From the NCBI GenBank assembly GCA_050485425.1, contig JBJHBJ010000006.1, positions 1-64,000 on the forward strand: a stretch of 64,000 nucleotides of DNA. The letters run 5' to 3'. Under the pieces are notes generated by a model. It searched no databases. It was not told the origin of the DNA and was given only the letters and a program-made list of their open reading frames with translations. The position numbers and the translations under genes were made by a program. The DNA comes from LSCE01 sp050485425 (GTDB lineage Bacteria; Pseudomonadota; Gammaproteobacteria; Nitrococcales; Aquisalimonadaceae). Of this stretch, positions 52,198 to 59,713 are shown piece by piece; the stretch's first letter is position 1; each line of letters opens with the position of its first letter.

Positions 52198-52374
52198 ATG
52201 CGGCTGCTGATCATCGGGCTGCTGCTGGCGCTGCTGGGGCTGGGCACGCTGCTCGCCCAGACCGCCGGTGCCCTGGCACCCGGCCTGCTGCTTTCCCTGC
52301 TGGCCTATGCGCTGGCGTTCACCGGCATCATCCTCGCCGTTACCGGCATCATCCGGTTGCGGGATCGCGGGTAG
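52198..52374 (+). CDS. Small two-helix membrane protein, hypothetical
   Basis: 58 residues: MRLLIIGLLLALLGLG followed by a short loop (QTAGALAPG) and a second helix (LAYALAFTGIILAVTGIIRL) with a positive tail. It starts ten bases after the ABC ATPase stop and is probably co-transcribed. Codon use is like its neighbours. It could be a small transporter accessory; nothing more can be said. Confidence 0.55.
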   Translation: MRLLIIGLLLALLGLGTLLAQTAGALAPGLLLSLLAYALAFTGIILAVTGIIRLRDRG

Positions 52375-52406
52375 GGAGTAACCGCCCACCCTCGAAGGCC
52401 ATCCCG

Positions 52407-52456
52407 CCGTAGGGGAGTAACCGCGCAGCGGCTGCTACCGTCGCGCGCAGCCCGAA
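52407..52456 (+). repeat. Dispersed repeat unit A, copy 2
   Basis: Starts CCGTAGGGGAGTAACCGCGC and ends CGCAGCCCGAA; same unit as 14587-14637 and 52567-52617. Confidence 0.75.
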
Positions 52457-52497
52457 GTCGCAGGTTTCCTTTCCGGGTGGGAAGGTCCGGCCTTACG

Positions 52498-52538
52498 GCC
52501 GGATCGGTGGCAATCGCCTGCGGCGATTACCACCCTAC
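52498..52538 (-). repeat. Dispersed repeat unit B, copy 2
   Basis: Hairpin GGTGGCAATCGCC, short loop, GGCGATTACCACC with one mismatch in 13 pairs, flanked by GCCGGATC and CTAC. Inverted copy of 14529-14569. Confidence 0.7.
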
Positions 52539-52566
52539 TCGGTCCCCCCTTCTCAAATCCGCCCTT

Positions 52567-52617
52567 CCGTAGGGGAGTAACCGCGCCAGCGGTTGCTACC
52601 GTCGGGCGCCGCCCGAA
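52567..52617 (+). repeat. Dispersed repeat unit A, copy 3
   Basis: Starts CCGTAGGGGAGTAACCGCGC and ends GGGCGCCGCCCGAA, where the GC stem is best preserved. Confidence 0.75.
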
Positions 52618-52670
52618 ACTGCGGTCCATCCACTACACCGCCCGGAACGATGCAATCACCACCGCAGCGC

Positions 52671-52701
52671 GTAGGGTGCTCAGAGCGTAGCGATGCGCAC
52701 C
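52671..52701 (+). repeat. Dispersed repeat unit C, single copy
   Basis: Starts GTAGGGTGCTCAGAGCGTAG and ends GATGCGCACC, nearly identical to the left arm at 28037-28067. Confidence 0.65.
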
Positions 52702-52713
52702 GCCCCGCCCCGT

Positions 52714-53415
52714 TCACCACCGCACCCCGACCACCATTCCCCCGCCCCGTGACCATGCCACCGGGCTGAATGCCACCTCTGCACGCGGGTCCAGCCGCCC
52801 GGCCTCCCGTGCGCGGCTCACCGTACGCGGCCGCGTCAGGGTCTGCAGAGTGGTTACCAGCAGTCCGGTCGCCGCGTTCACGGCACCGTCCCGCGGCCGG
52901 CCGTCCCCGACCGCGATGATGGCCCCGGCGGCCAGGTTCACGCCGATGGAAGCCGCGTTGGATTGCAGGCTGAGCTGGGCCCGCTCCTGGCGCGAGAGCC
53001 CGTGCATCACGCGTTCGGCTTCCGGCAACGCGCCGTCTCCCTGTTGCTGCAGTGCGGACAGCTCCTCCCGTGTCGGGCCGTAGGGGGACGGGGTCAGCGC
53101 CAGTCCGCCCAGCGCCAGCGCGGATTTCACGGCGCTGACCCGGCCGTCGAAGCGGTCGGCCGAATCGTCGCCCTCCAGTGCCTGGTAGAGGTTGAGCCCG
53201 AGGCCGCCGGTGTGAAATGCGGTCCAGCCGCCACGCCAGAGCCCGTGGTTTCGATCACCCTGCTGCAGTGCCTGGTGGAAGCTGTCCCAGCGCGGGTCCT
53301 CGGCAGCGGTGGCCTGGGTCGTGCCGCCCAGCGCCGCCGCGAGCAGGGCCAGCACCGCCCGCCGCAAGCCGGCGGCGGGCATGGAAGGCTTAAGGCGCGG
53401 TCGGCGGGCCATCAT
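52714..53415 (-). CDS. Hypothetical exported protein
   Basis: 233 residues, family not recognised. An N-terminal signal peptide (LRRAVLALLAAALGGTTQATAAED) indicates export. The mature part has Gly/Ala-rich helical segments (AVKSALALGGLAL; ASIGVNLAAGAIIAVGDG) and ends in a short beta-like segment VAWSRGGGMVVGVRW that resembles an outer-membrane-type aromatic C-terminus. Start ATG chosen because it follows AAGGA; it overlaps the upstream DUF2721 gene by 26 bases, so the two are likely co-translated. Confidence 0.6.
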   Translation of the reverse strand: MMARRPRLKPSMPAAGLRRAVLALLAAALGGTTQATAAEDPRWDSFHQALQQGDRNHGLWRGGWTAFHTGGLGLNLYQALEGDDSADRFDGRVSAVKSALALGGLALTPSPYGPTREELSALQQQGDGALPEAERVMHGLSRQERAQLSLQSNAASIGVNLAAGAIIAVGDGRPRDGAVNAATGLLVTTLQTLTRPRTVSRAREAGRLDPRAEVAFSPVAWSRGGGMVVGVRW

Positions 53416-53839
53416 CGCCATCCTTCCGTGCCGGCAACTCGCCCACGCTGTCGTCGGCAATACCGCTCAGCTGGATGTTCAGCGCAGCCACCGAGATCTG
53501 GATCTCCCACAGGGACAACGCCAGCGACGCCAGCATCAGCAGCAGGCTGACAATGAACAGGCCCTGGGCCGGCAGCATCCATCCGGCCATCAGCAGCAGC
53601 ATGCACAGCACGCAGAGGAACAGGCTGGTGACGCCCAGCACCTGCATGTTGCGGATCAGCACCACGCGCCGTCGCAGGTTCTCGATCTGCCGGTACAGAA
53701 TCTCCTCGTGGGTGCTGCGGTAGCGGGACTGCAGATCGCGGATCAGCGCCGCCAGCGCCAGGAAGCGGTTGGTGTACGCCAGCAGCAGCAGGGAAATGGC
53801 GGGAAACAACAGTGCGGGCGTTGCCAGGGTGAGCTCCAT
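53390..53839 (-). CDS. DUF2721-family membrane protein
   Basis: About 149 residues. Typical family sequence: LLFPAISLLLLAYTNRFLALAALIRDL, then a basic amphipathic stretch (QIENLRRRVVLIRNMQ), then two close helices (LGVTSLFLCVLCMLLLMAG; GLFIVSLLLMLASLALSLWE). Function unknown. Start placed at MELTLATPALLFP; an ATG 39 bases upstream is possible. Confidence 0.75.
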   Translation of the reverse strand: MELTLATPALLFPAISLLLLAYTNRFLALAALIRDLQSRYRSTHEEILYRQIENLRRRVVLIRNMQVLGVTSLFLCVLCMLLLMAGWMLPAQGLFIVSLLLMLASLALSLWEIQISVAALNIQLSGIADDSVGELPARKDGDDGPPTAP

Positions 53840-53981
53840 GGCTGGCAGGGTATCCTCTATGGCGGAAAGCGGAATCATCCGGCGTTGTGATCCGTTGGCA
53901 AACCGTCATCGGCATCATGGCGCCGATCGAGGGGTCGGGGCAACCGCGCTATGCTCTCAGCAGGCAGCGGAGGAATGCGCG

Positions 53982-54980
53982 ATGACCGAGTTGATGCGGG
54001 CCATGCGATTGCACGCGCCGGGCCAGTCGCTGGCACCGGATCGCGTCCCGCGTCCCGAACCGGGCGCGGGGGAAGTGCTGGTGCGTGTGCTTGCCTGTGG
54101 AGTCTGCCGCACCGATCTGCACGTGGTGGACGGCGAACTGCCGGAGCCGAAACTCCCCGTTACGCCGGGTCACGAGATCGTGGGTACGGTCACGGCCGTC
54201 GGCCCGGGCGTGACCGCGCTGGCGGTGGACGATCTGGTTGGCATCCCCTGGCTGGGCTGGACCTGCGGGGAGTGCGCGTACTGCCGCGAAGACAGGGAAA
54301 ACCTGTGTCCGGATGCGCGTTTCACCGGCTACACGCTGGACGGTGGCTACGCTGAATACGCGGTGGCCGATGCCCGCTACTGCTTCCCGGTCAGCGGTTA
54401 CCAGGCCGAAGCGGCGGCACCGCTGCTCTGCGCCGGGCTGATCGGGTACCGCGCGTGGCGCATCGCCGGCGGCGAGACGCCCCGGCGGCTGGGCATCTAC
54501 GGCTTCGGCGCCGCCGCCCACATCCTGGCGCAGGTGGCCGTGGCCCGGGGCCAGCAGGTGTATGCCTTCACCCGCGGCGGGGACCGGCCGGCGCAGGATT
54601 TCGCCCGCCGTCTGGGCGCCGTCTGGGCCGGCGGTTCCGACGATACACCGCCGGAACGGCTGGACGCCGCCATCCTGTTTGCCCCGGTAGGTGCGCTTGT
54701 GCCGATCGCGCTGGCTCACGTCCGGCCCGGGGGCAGGGTAGTGAGCGGCGGCATCCACATGTCCGATATTCCGTCCTTTCCCTACCGTCTGTTGTGGGAG
54801 GAGCGGAGCATCCACTCCGTGGCGAACCTGACCCGACAGGACGGTGAGGAATTCCTGGCGCTGGCGCCGCAGGTGCCGGTGGTGACCGAAACCAGGGCCT
54901 ACCCGCTGGAGCAGGCCAACCAGGCACTGGACGATCTGCGGGAGGGACGGCTGACCGGCGCGGCGGTGCTGATTCCGTGA
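53982..54980 (+). CDS. Zinc-dependent alcohol dehydrogenase family protein
   Basis: 332 residues of the MDR family. Catalytic-zinc residues lie in ACGVCRTDLHVVDG and TPGHEIVG; structural-zinc cysteines are in CGECAYCREDRENLCPD. The NAD(P) fold is GIYGFGAAAHILAQVAVARG, with GFGAAA in place of GLGGLG. The start ATG follows GGAGG by eight bases. Monocistronic, with a hairpin downstream. Confidence 0.88.
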   Translation: MTELMRAMRLHAPGQSLAPDRVPRPEPGAGEVLVRVLACGVCRTDLHVVDGELPEPKLPVTPGHEIVGTVTAVGPGVTALAVDDLVGIPWLGWTCGECAYCREDRENLCPDARFTGYTLDGGYAEYAVADARYCFPVSGYQAEAAAPLLCAGLIGYRAWRIAGGETPRRLGIYGFGAAAHILAQVAVARGQQVYAFTRGGDRPAQDFARRLGAVWAGGSDDTPPERLDAAILFAPVGALVPIALAHVRPGGRVVSGGIHMSDIPSFPYRLLWEERSIHSVANLTRQDGEEFLALAPQVPVVTETRAYPLEQANQALDDLREGRLTGAAVLIP

Positions 54981-54999
54981 CAGCCCCCGGGGATCGGGG

Positions 55000-55048
55000 C
55001 TAGTGCCCCTTAACAGAAATGCTGCGAACTTCTGTTAAGGGACACTAG
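55000..55048. terminator. Hairpin between convergent genes (probable bidirectional terminator or REP)
   Basis: 19-base arms CTAGTGCCCCTTAACAGAA and TTCTGTTAAGGGACACTAG, one mismatch, 11-base loop. The right arm covers the stop codon of the TetR gene and the left arm begins 20 bases after the alcohol dehydrogenase stop. There is no poly-T tail. Confidence 0.55.
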
Positions 55049-55680
55049 TGTCCCGACGGCAGCAGACGGGCCTGGAACATGCGCACGGTCTCTTGCAGCC
55101 AGGCTTCCTCCTCCGCCTCGGACGCCTCCACCAGCAGCAGGTAGCGGCGGCCGCCCCATGCGGTGGCCACCAGCGCGTTGACCGTTTCAGCCGCGACCGG
55201 CGACAGGTCCGGCCAACTGGCAAGCACATGCCGCCAGGCCTCTGCCAGCTCCTCGTAGACCCGCCGGTGGTGCTTGGGCTCGGTGATGGACGCTTCCAGC
55301 ATCAGCATGTCCCGGTCGAAGTAGGGCATGTCCGGTTGCCGGCTGGCGCAGGTCAGCCGCACCAGGCGTTCGAGCCGGGCCGATGCATCCAGCTCCCTAG
55401 CTTGCCGTGCCTCCTGCTCCAGGCGGTCGAGCAGCGTTTCCATGCCATGCCGCACGTACCCGGACAGCAGGGCCTCCTTGCCTGGAAAGTAGTCGTACAG
55501 TGCGCCCACGGAAACGCCCGCCTCCAGTGCCACCGCGCGGGTGGTGACCTTGGCCCAGCCGTCCCGCAGCCAGAGTCTGCGGAAGGCTTCGTAGACGGCC
55601 TCCACCGTGAACCGGGAACGCGCCTGGGACGGGCGTTTCAACGGCTTGGGCAGAGGCTTGCCCCGCCGGTTTTTCACCAT
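55045..55680 (-). CDS. TetR-family transcriptional regulator
   Basis: 211 residues with helix-turn-helix VTTRAVALEAGVSVGALYDYF near 45-66 preceded by a basic tail (KNRRGKPLPKPLKRPSQAR). It lies 24 bases after the DUF2855 gene on the same strand, likely co-transcribed and controlling it. Confidence 0.85.
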   Translation of the reverse strand: MVKNRRGKPLPKPLKRPSQARSRFTVEAVYEAFRRLWLRDGWAKVTTRAVALEAGVSVGALYDYFPGKEALLSGYVRHGMETLLDRLEQEARQARELDASARLERLVRLTCASRQPDMPYFDRDMLMLEASITEPKHHRRVYEELAEAWRHVLASWPDLSPVAAETVNALVATAWGGRRYLLLVEASEAEEEAWLQETVRMFQARLLPSGH

Positions 55681-55704
55681 GCCACCCGGACGCGAGTGCG
55701 GGAG

Positions 55705-56820
55705 CTAATCAGCGCTTCCCTGAAGGCGGACGATATGACCCTCCTGTGGGTCGACTGTCCCCCGGTACAGTCGGGCGATGATCTCGGCGGCTGCGTCATA
55801 GCCTTCACTCTCGATCAGTTTCAGCCAGGGTTTCGGGCCGTGACCGACCCGGCTGTAGAAGCGCAACAGCCCTTCGCCGATCCGCTGGTCGACTTCCTGC
55901 GGCCCCCAGTCCCGGTTTCGTTTGCGTATCTGCTCGGCGGCAAAGAAGAAAACCGGTGTGGGTCCGACGGCGCTTGTCAGCCGGGCCGGGTCCGTGGTCT
56001 GTGCGGAACCGGCAAAGCAGCTATAGCGGAGATTATCGCCGAAGTGACGATGCACCGCATCGCGCAGCTCCAGATCGCCGGAGAAGTCGACGTATGCCGT
56101 GGGAGTGCTGTTGTCGAGCGTGCCCAGTTGGTCGTAGTCGATGGTCTGCCGGTAGCAGCCCAGGCCAGTCACGAAGTCACGGTTGCCGGCCGAAGTCAGC
56201 CCCACCAGCTCGACGCCCGAGCCCTCAAGGCAGGCTGCCGTGCCATACGCCGTCTTGCTGGACGCGCTGGAGATCACCAGCCGTCGCGCGCCGAAGAAGG
56301 CGTTGTCCTGCAGAAAGTCCGCCAGCAGGAACGAGGTGAGGAACAGGGGCTTGAGCAGTGCCTGCAACCCTTCGGTCCGGGCGTTGTAGTACGGGTCCCA
56401 GCGGCAGCGCGTGTACTGGTTGTACGCCCGGAACAGATCCCGGCGGTGCGGGGCACCGTCATAGAACCCGCGCTCCGACACGCGCTCCGGCTGGAACCAG
56501 ACGTGGCTGGCGATGGGAAAGTAGCCGTAGAAGCGTTCCCCCACCGCAATCCCGGCGGTGTCGGAAGCCACGACATCCGCGAAACCCCAGACCGGCATGT
56601 GCCCCCACTGTTCCTCGTGCGTGGGGAAATATGCCCAGTAGTTCATGGAGTCGCCGAAAGCGGCATAGGTGATGTTGTTGGTGGAGAGCGAAAAACGGTC
56701 CAGTTTCAGAATGACCTCGCCGCTCGCGGGCAACAGGCTGCGCTCCGCGGTGTGGATGTGCGAGGTGCCCAGGTCGCCCTTTCGGGTCAGCAGGCGGGTC
56801 ACGCCAGTACGGTTATTCAT
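55705..56820 (-). CDS. DUF2855-family protein
   Basis: 371 residues. Matches the DUF2855 outline: an MDR-like N-terminal part (KLDRFSLSTNNITYAAFGDSMNYW; VWGFADVVASDTAGIAVGERFYGYFP), and a Rossmann-like part (LVISSASSKTAYGTAACLEGSG in part). These proteins are distant relatives of medium-chain dehydrogenases without established reaction; no zinc-site cysteines are seen. Paired with the TetR gene that follows. Confidence 0.78.
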   Translation of the reverse strand: MNNRTGVTRLLTRKGDLGTSHIHTAERSLLPASGEVILKLDRFSLSTNNITYAAFGDSMNYWAYFPTHEEQWGHMPVWGFADVVASDTAGIAVGERFYGYFPIASHVWFQPERVSERGFYDGAPHRRDLFRAYNQYTRCRWDPYYNARTEGLQALLKPLFLTSFLLADFLQDNAFFGARRLVISSASSKTAYGTAACLEGSGVELVGLTSAGNRDFVTGLGCYRQTIDYDQLGTLDNSTPTAYVDFSGDLELRDAVHRHFGDNLRYSCFAGSAQTTDPARLTSAVGPTPVFFFAAEQIRKRNRDWGPQEVDQRIGEGLLRFYSRVGHGPKPWLKLIESEGYDAAAEIIARLYRGTVDPQEGHIVRLQGSAD

Positions 56821-57089
56821 GCGTCATACACTCGTGATGGGGTACCGAGTGTTACGCTACCAGTGCTGATGCCTCCGCGGGTTCGGAATGCGACGGCCGG
56901 CCGCCCCCGCGACAACAGCCCATGCCGGGCCGCATTGCCGCGGAGTCCCACCCGCCGGGCATGGCCGTTTCACGCATTTGTTCGGATTTGCGTCGGTACC
57001 AGGCAGCCCCACGCATCGCCGCGCGGACCCCGCAAGGCGGCGGGCGGATCGGTCAGGCACTGTTTCCATCCCGGTGCCGTGGCTGCCTG

Positions 57090-57779
57090 TCAGATCACGC
57101 CCATCAGGTTGTCCCGCACCGTGGTCAGGTGCTTGGACATGCAGAGGCGGGCCCGTTCCGGATCGCGTTCGCGCAGGGCGCTGACCAGGGCACCATGCTG
57201 GCGGTCATAGATACGCCGCAGCTCCGGTGTGAGCGAACGCTTCTTCAGCGCATACCACTCGGGCTCGTTGCGAATGGTGTTGATGGCCTGGCAGTAGTCG
57301 ATCAGCACGGAGTTGCGCGTGGCGCGGAAGACCATCAGGTGCAACTGCGCGTCCCAGTGCTCGAATTCCGCCAGTCCCTCGGCCGTCAGGCTGTTGTTGT
57401 AGGCAGTCTCGATGGCCTTGAAGTCGTCGCCGGTGGCGCGGCTCGCCGCCATGGCGGCAGCCTGGGGCTCGATGATGAGGCGCACTTCCATGAGTTCCGC
57501 AGGGCTGGCCGAGCGGAAGCGGCTGGGCAGGCTGCCGCCGGCCCTGTCGTTCTGGTTGGCTCTCACAAAGGTGCCGGAACCGATCCGGCGGGTCAGGTAG
57601 CCGTCCGTCTCCAGCCGCGTCAGCGCTTTCCGTAAGGTGTTCCTGGCTACCCCAAGCTCGGATGCCAGCACCCGCTCCGGCGGCAGTTGCTGGCCCGCAC
57701 CGAGGGTGCCTGCCTTGATCCGGTGCAGCAGTTCGTCCACCACGTTCTGCGCGGCGGCGCCGATGATGTCCTGATTCAA
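57090..57779 (-). CDS. GntR-family (FadR subfamily) transcriptional regulator
   Basis: About 229 residues from a TTG preceded by AGGAG; an ATG at 57836 would add 19 residues. Winged helix-turn-helix: LPPERVLASELGVARNTLRKALTRLETDGYL (in part) followed by the wing IGSGTFV. The C-terminal FCD-type helical domain has EVRLIIEPQAAAMAA and HWDAQLHLMVFRA, with conserved Asp/His for a metal-bound acid ligand. Divergent from the catabolic operon it probably represses. A palindrome at 57796-57814 lies in its leader. Confidence 0.82.
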   Translation of the reverse strand: MNQDIIGAAAQNVVDELLHRIKAGTLGAGQQLPPERVLASELGVARNTLRKALTRLETDGYLTRRIGSGTFVRANQNDRAGGSLPSRFRSASPAELMEVRLIIEPQAAAMAASRATGDDFKAIETAYNNSLTAEGLAEFEHWDAQLHLMVFRATRNSVLIDYCQAINTIRNEPEWYALKKRSLTPELRRIYDRQHGALVSALRERDPERARLCMSKHLTTVRDNLMGVI

Positions 57780-57795
57780 ATACCCCACTCCTGTG

Positions 57796-57814
57796 AACCT
57801 TTGGTTTAAAGGTT
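57796..57814. promoter_or_regulatory. Palindrome AACCTTT-N5-AAAGGTT, likely GntR operator
   Basis: Perfect 7-base arms around GGTTT. It is 16 bases upstream of the TTG start chosen for the GntR gene, a good position for autoregulation. Confidence 0.5.
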
Positions 57815-57864
57815 GAAAACGTTCCACACCCTCCATGCGCCAAGATTAATTGTTTACTCCACAC

Positions 57865-57892
57865 TTGACGTGGCAAATTTTGCTGCCATAGT
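57865..57892 (+). promoter_or_regulatory. Candidate promoter of the FAH/hydrolase/amidohydrolase operon with internal dyad
   Basis: TTGACG at 57865-57870 and CATAGT at 57887-57892 are 16 bases apart. Between them lies the dyad TGGCA-N8-TGCCA at 57871-57888, so a repressor bound there would block RNA polymerase. Confidence 0.45.
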
Positions 57893-57964
57893 CGTAAAGA
57901 ATACGATAAAAGGATCAATGGTGCAATATTGGTTCAATGCAGGCACCAGAGCGAGGGGGAATTC

Positions 57965-58870
57965 ATGAAGCTTGTCGCCTACTGGACGGGGGAAAAGGCC
58001 GGCGTCGGTGAACTGGCACCGGGCGGTGATGCCATCTACCCGTTGCCGCTTCCCACGATAGACCCCGACGACGGGGTGTTGCCGATCATCAGGGCTTGTG
58101 CCGAGGGCAGGGAGCCTCCCCAGGGCGATCGGACCAAACCGATCCCGCTTGCCCAGGCCACGTTCCGTGCACCGATTCCACGGCCCAGGCGCAATATCTT
58201 CTGCGTCGGCAAGAATTATTTCGACCACGCTCACGAATTCGCCCGCAGCGGATTCGATTCCAGCGCGGCCAGCGGCGCCATCCCGGATGCGCCGATCATT
58301 TTCTCCAAGGTGCCCGAGTGCGTGATCGCCCACGGCGAGGACGTGCGCATCGACGCTGCCGTGACCCAGGCGGTGGATTACGAAGCCGAACTGGCCGTGA
58401 TCATCGGTCGCGGCGGGCGCGGCATTCCGGCGGAGCAGGCACTGGATCATGTCTGGGGCTACACCATCGTCAACGACGTGACCGCGCGGGACCTGCAGGG
58501 CCGTCACAAGCAATGGCTGATCGGCAAGTCGCTGGATACCTTCTGCCCCATGGGTCCGGTGGCGGTGACGGCCGACGAAGTGGACCTGGCCTCCGCCCGC
58601 GTGCGCTGCTGGGTCAATGACGAGTTGCGTCAGGATGCGACGCTGCCGCAGCTGATTTTCGACATTCCGACCCTGATCTCGACCCTCTCCAGCGGCATCA
58701 CCCTCTACCCGGGAGACGTGATCGCCACCGGAACGCCGGCCGGCGTCGGCATCGGCTTCAATCCGCCGCGCTACCTGAACCCCGGGGACCGGGTGGCGGT
58801 GGAGATCGACGGCATCGGCCGGCTGGAGAACCGGTTCATCGCAACACCTGTCACCGAGGAGGCCGTATGA
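57965..58870 (+). CDS. Fumarylacetoacetate hydrolase (FAH) family protein
   Basis: 301 residues. The C-terminal FAH fold is clear: NIFCVGKNYFDHAHE, metal-ligand segments VDYEAELAVIIG and GYTIVNDVTARDLQGRHKQWLIGKSLDTFCPMG (in part), and GDVIATGTPAGVG. Family members hydrolyse or tautomerise beta-diketo acids in catechol and aromatic degradation. ATG preceded by GAGGGGGA. First gene of the operon, overlapping the next by four bases. Confidence 0.87.
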   Translation: MKLVAYWTGEKAGVGELAPGGDAIYPLPLPTIDPDDGVLPIIRACAEGREPPQGDRTKPIPLAQATFRAPIPRPRRNIFCVGKNYFDHAHEFARSGFDSSAASGAIPDAPIIFSKVPECVIAHGEDVRIDAAVTQAVDYEAELAVIIGRGGRGIPAEQALDHVWGYTIVNDVTARDLQGRHKQWLIGKSLDTFCPMGPVAVTADEVDLASARVRCWVNDELRQDATLPQLIFDIPTLISTLSSGITLYPGDVIATGTPAGVGIGFNPPRYLNPGDRVAVEIDGIGRLENRFIATPVTEEAV

Positions 58871-59643
58871 CCACCCAGGTGATCGAACGCATGGCGGTGG
58901 AAGTGGACGGTGACGGCGCCGCCGTCATCATGCTCCACGGCCTGGGCGGCACGTCCAATACCTTTACCCCGCAGATGCCGGTGCTGCGTTCCGGCTACCG
59001 CGTCATCCGCCCGGACCTGCCCGGCTCCGGCCGCAGCCGGCGCCATGAAGGCCTCAGCATCAACGCCATGGTCCAGTCCGTACTGGCCATGTGTCGGGTG
59101 CTCGGGGTGGAGAAGGCGCACTTGGTGGGCCACTCCATGGGCACCATCGTCTGCCAGCACCTGGCCGTGGAGCGGCCGTCGCTGGTGAAGAGCCTGACCC
59201 TGTTCGGCGCCCTGCTGGAGCCGCCGGAACAGGCCCGTGGGGGGCTGCGGGACCGGGCCGCCAAGGCACGCGAGGACGGCATGGCCGACATCGCCGATGC
59301 CATCGTGCAGGCAGCCACCTCCGCCGATACGAAAGAACGCAACCCGCTGGCCGTGGCCATGGTGCGCGAATCCCTGATGCGCCAGCCGCCGGAAGGCTAT
59401 GCCGACAACTGCGAGGCGCTGTCCGAGGCCAGGGCTGCGGACACCAGCCGTATCGGCTGCCCGGTGCTGCTGGTCACCGGCGAGGAGGACGGTGTCGGAC
59501 CGCCGTCGGTGTCCCGGACGCTGGCAGAGAAGCTGGAAAACGGCCGATCCGTGGTGCTGCCTCGCTGCGGCCACTGGACCACTTTCGAACGGGTGGAGGA
59601 AGTCAATCGCGAACTGCGCTCGTTCCTGGCCGGCGTCCGTTAA
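58867..59643 (+). CDS. Alpha/beta-hydrolase (enol-lactonase/C-C hydrolase-like)
   Basis: 258 residues. Oxyanion segment MLHGLGGTSNTF, nucleophile S90 in GHSMGT, acid Asp in LLVTGEEDGVG, and His in PRCGHWTTFERVEE. Resembles 3-oxoadipate enol-lactonases and meta-cleavage hydrolases, but the substrate is not determined. The start overlaps the FAH stop (ATGA). Confidence 0.85.
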   Translation: MTTQVIERMAVEVDGDGAAVIMLHGLGGTSNTFTPQMPVLRSGYRVIRPDLPGSGRSRRHEGLSINAMVQSVLAMCRVLGVEKAHLVGHSMGTIVCQHLAVERPSLVKSLTLFGALLEPPEQARGGLRDRAAKAREDGMADIADAIVQAATSADTKERNPLAVAMVRESLMRQPPEGYADNCEALSEARAADTSRIGCPVLLVTGEEDGVGPPSVSRTLAEKLENGRSVVLPRCGHWTTFERVEEVNRELRSFLAGVR

Positions 59644-59713
59644 CCGCGACGCCGCACATACCGCATAAGAAGATCAGGCCGCACGAACGGCCGACAGCGG
59701 ACTGGAGGAGATC

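Larger units (their letters stand above)
52375..52713. other. Repeat-filled intergenic region, 339 bases
   Basis: Lies between convergent genes and is made up largely of dispersed repeat units A (twice), B (once) and C (once). No gene or promoter is seen. Confidence 0.7.

Noticed and set aside
52375..52713. Possible tRNA or small RNA gene in the GC-rich hairpin region
   Set aside because: The hairpins are repeats shared with 14529-14637 and do not form a cloverleaf with a TTCGA-type arm.
57871..57884. TGGCAAATTTTGC as a -24/-12 promoter
   Set aside because: The distance between the GG and GC is two bases too short; the segment is better read as a dyad within a sigma-70 promoter.
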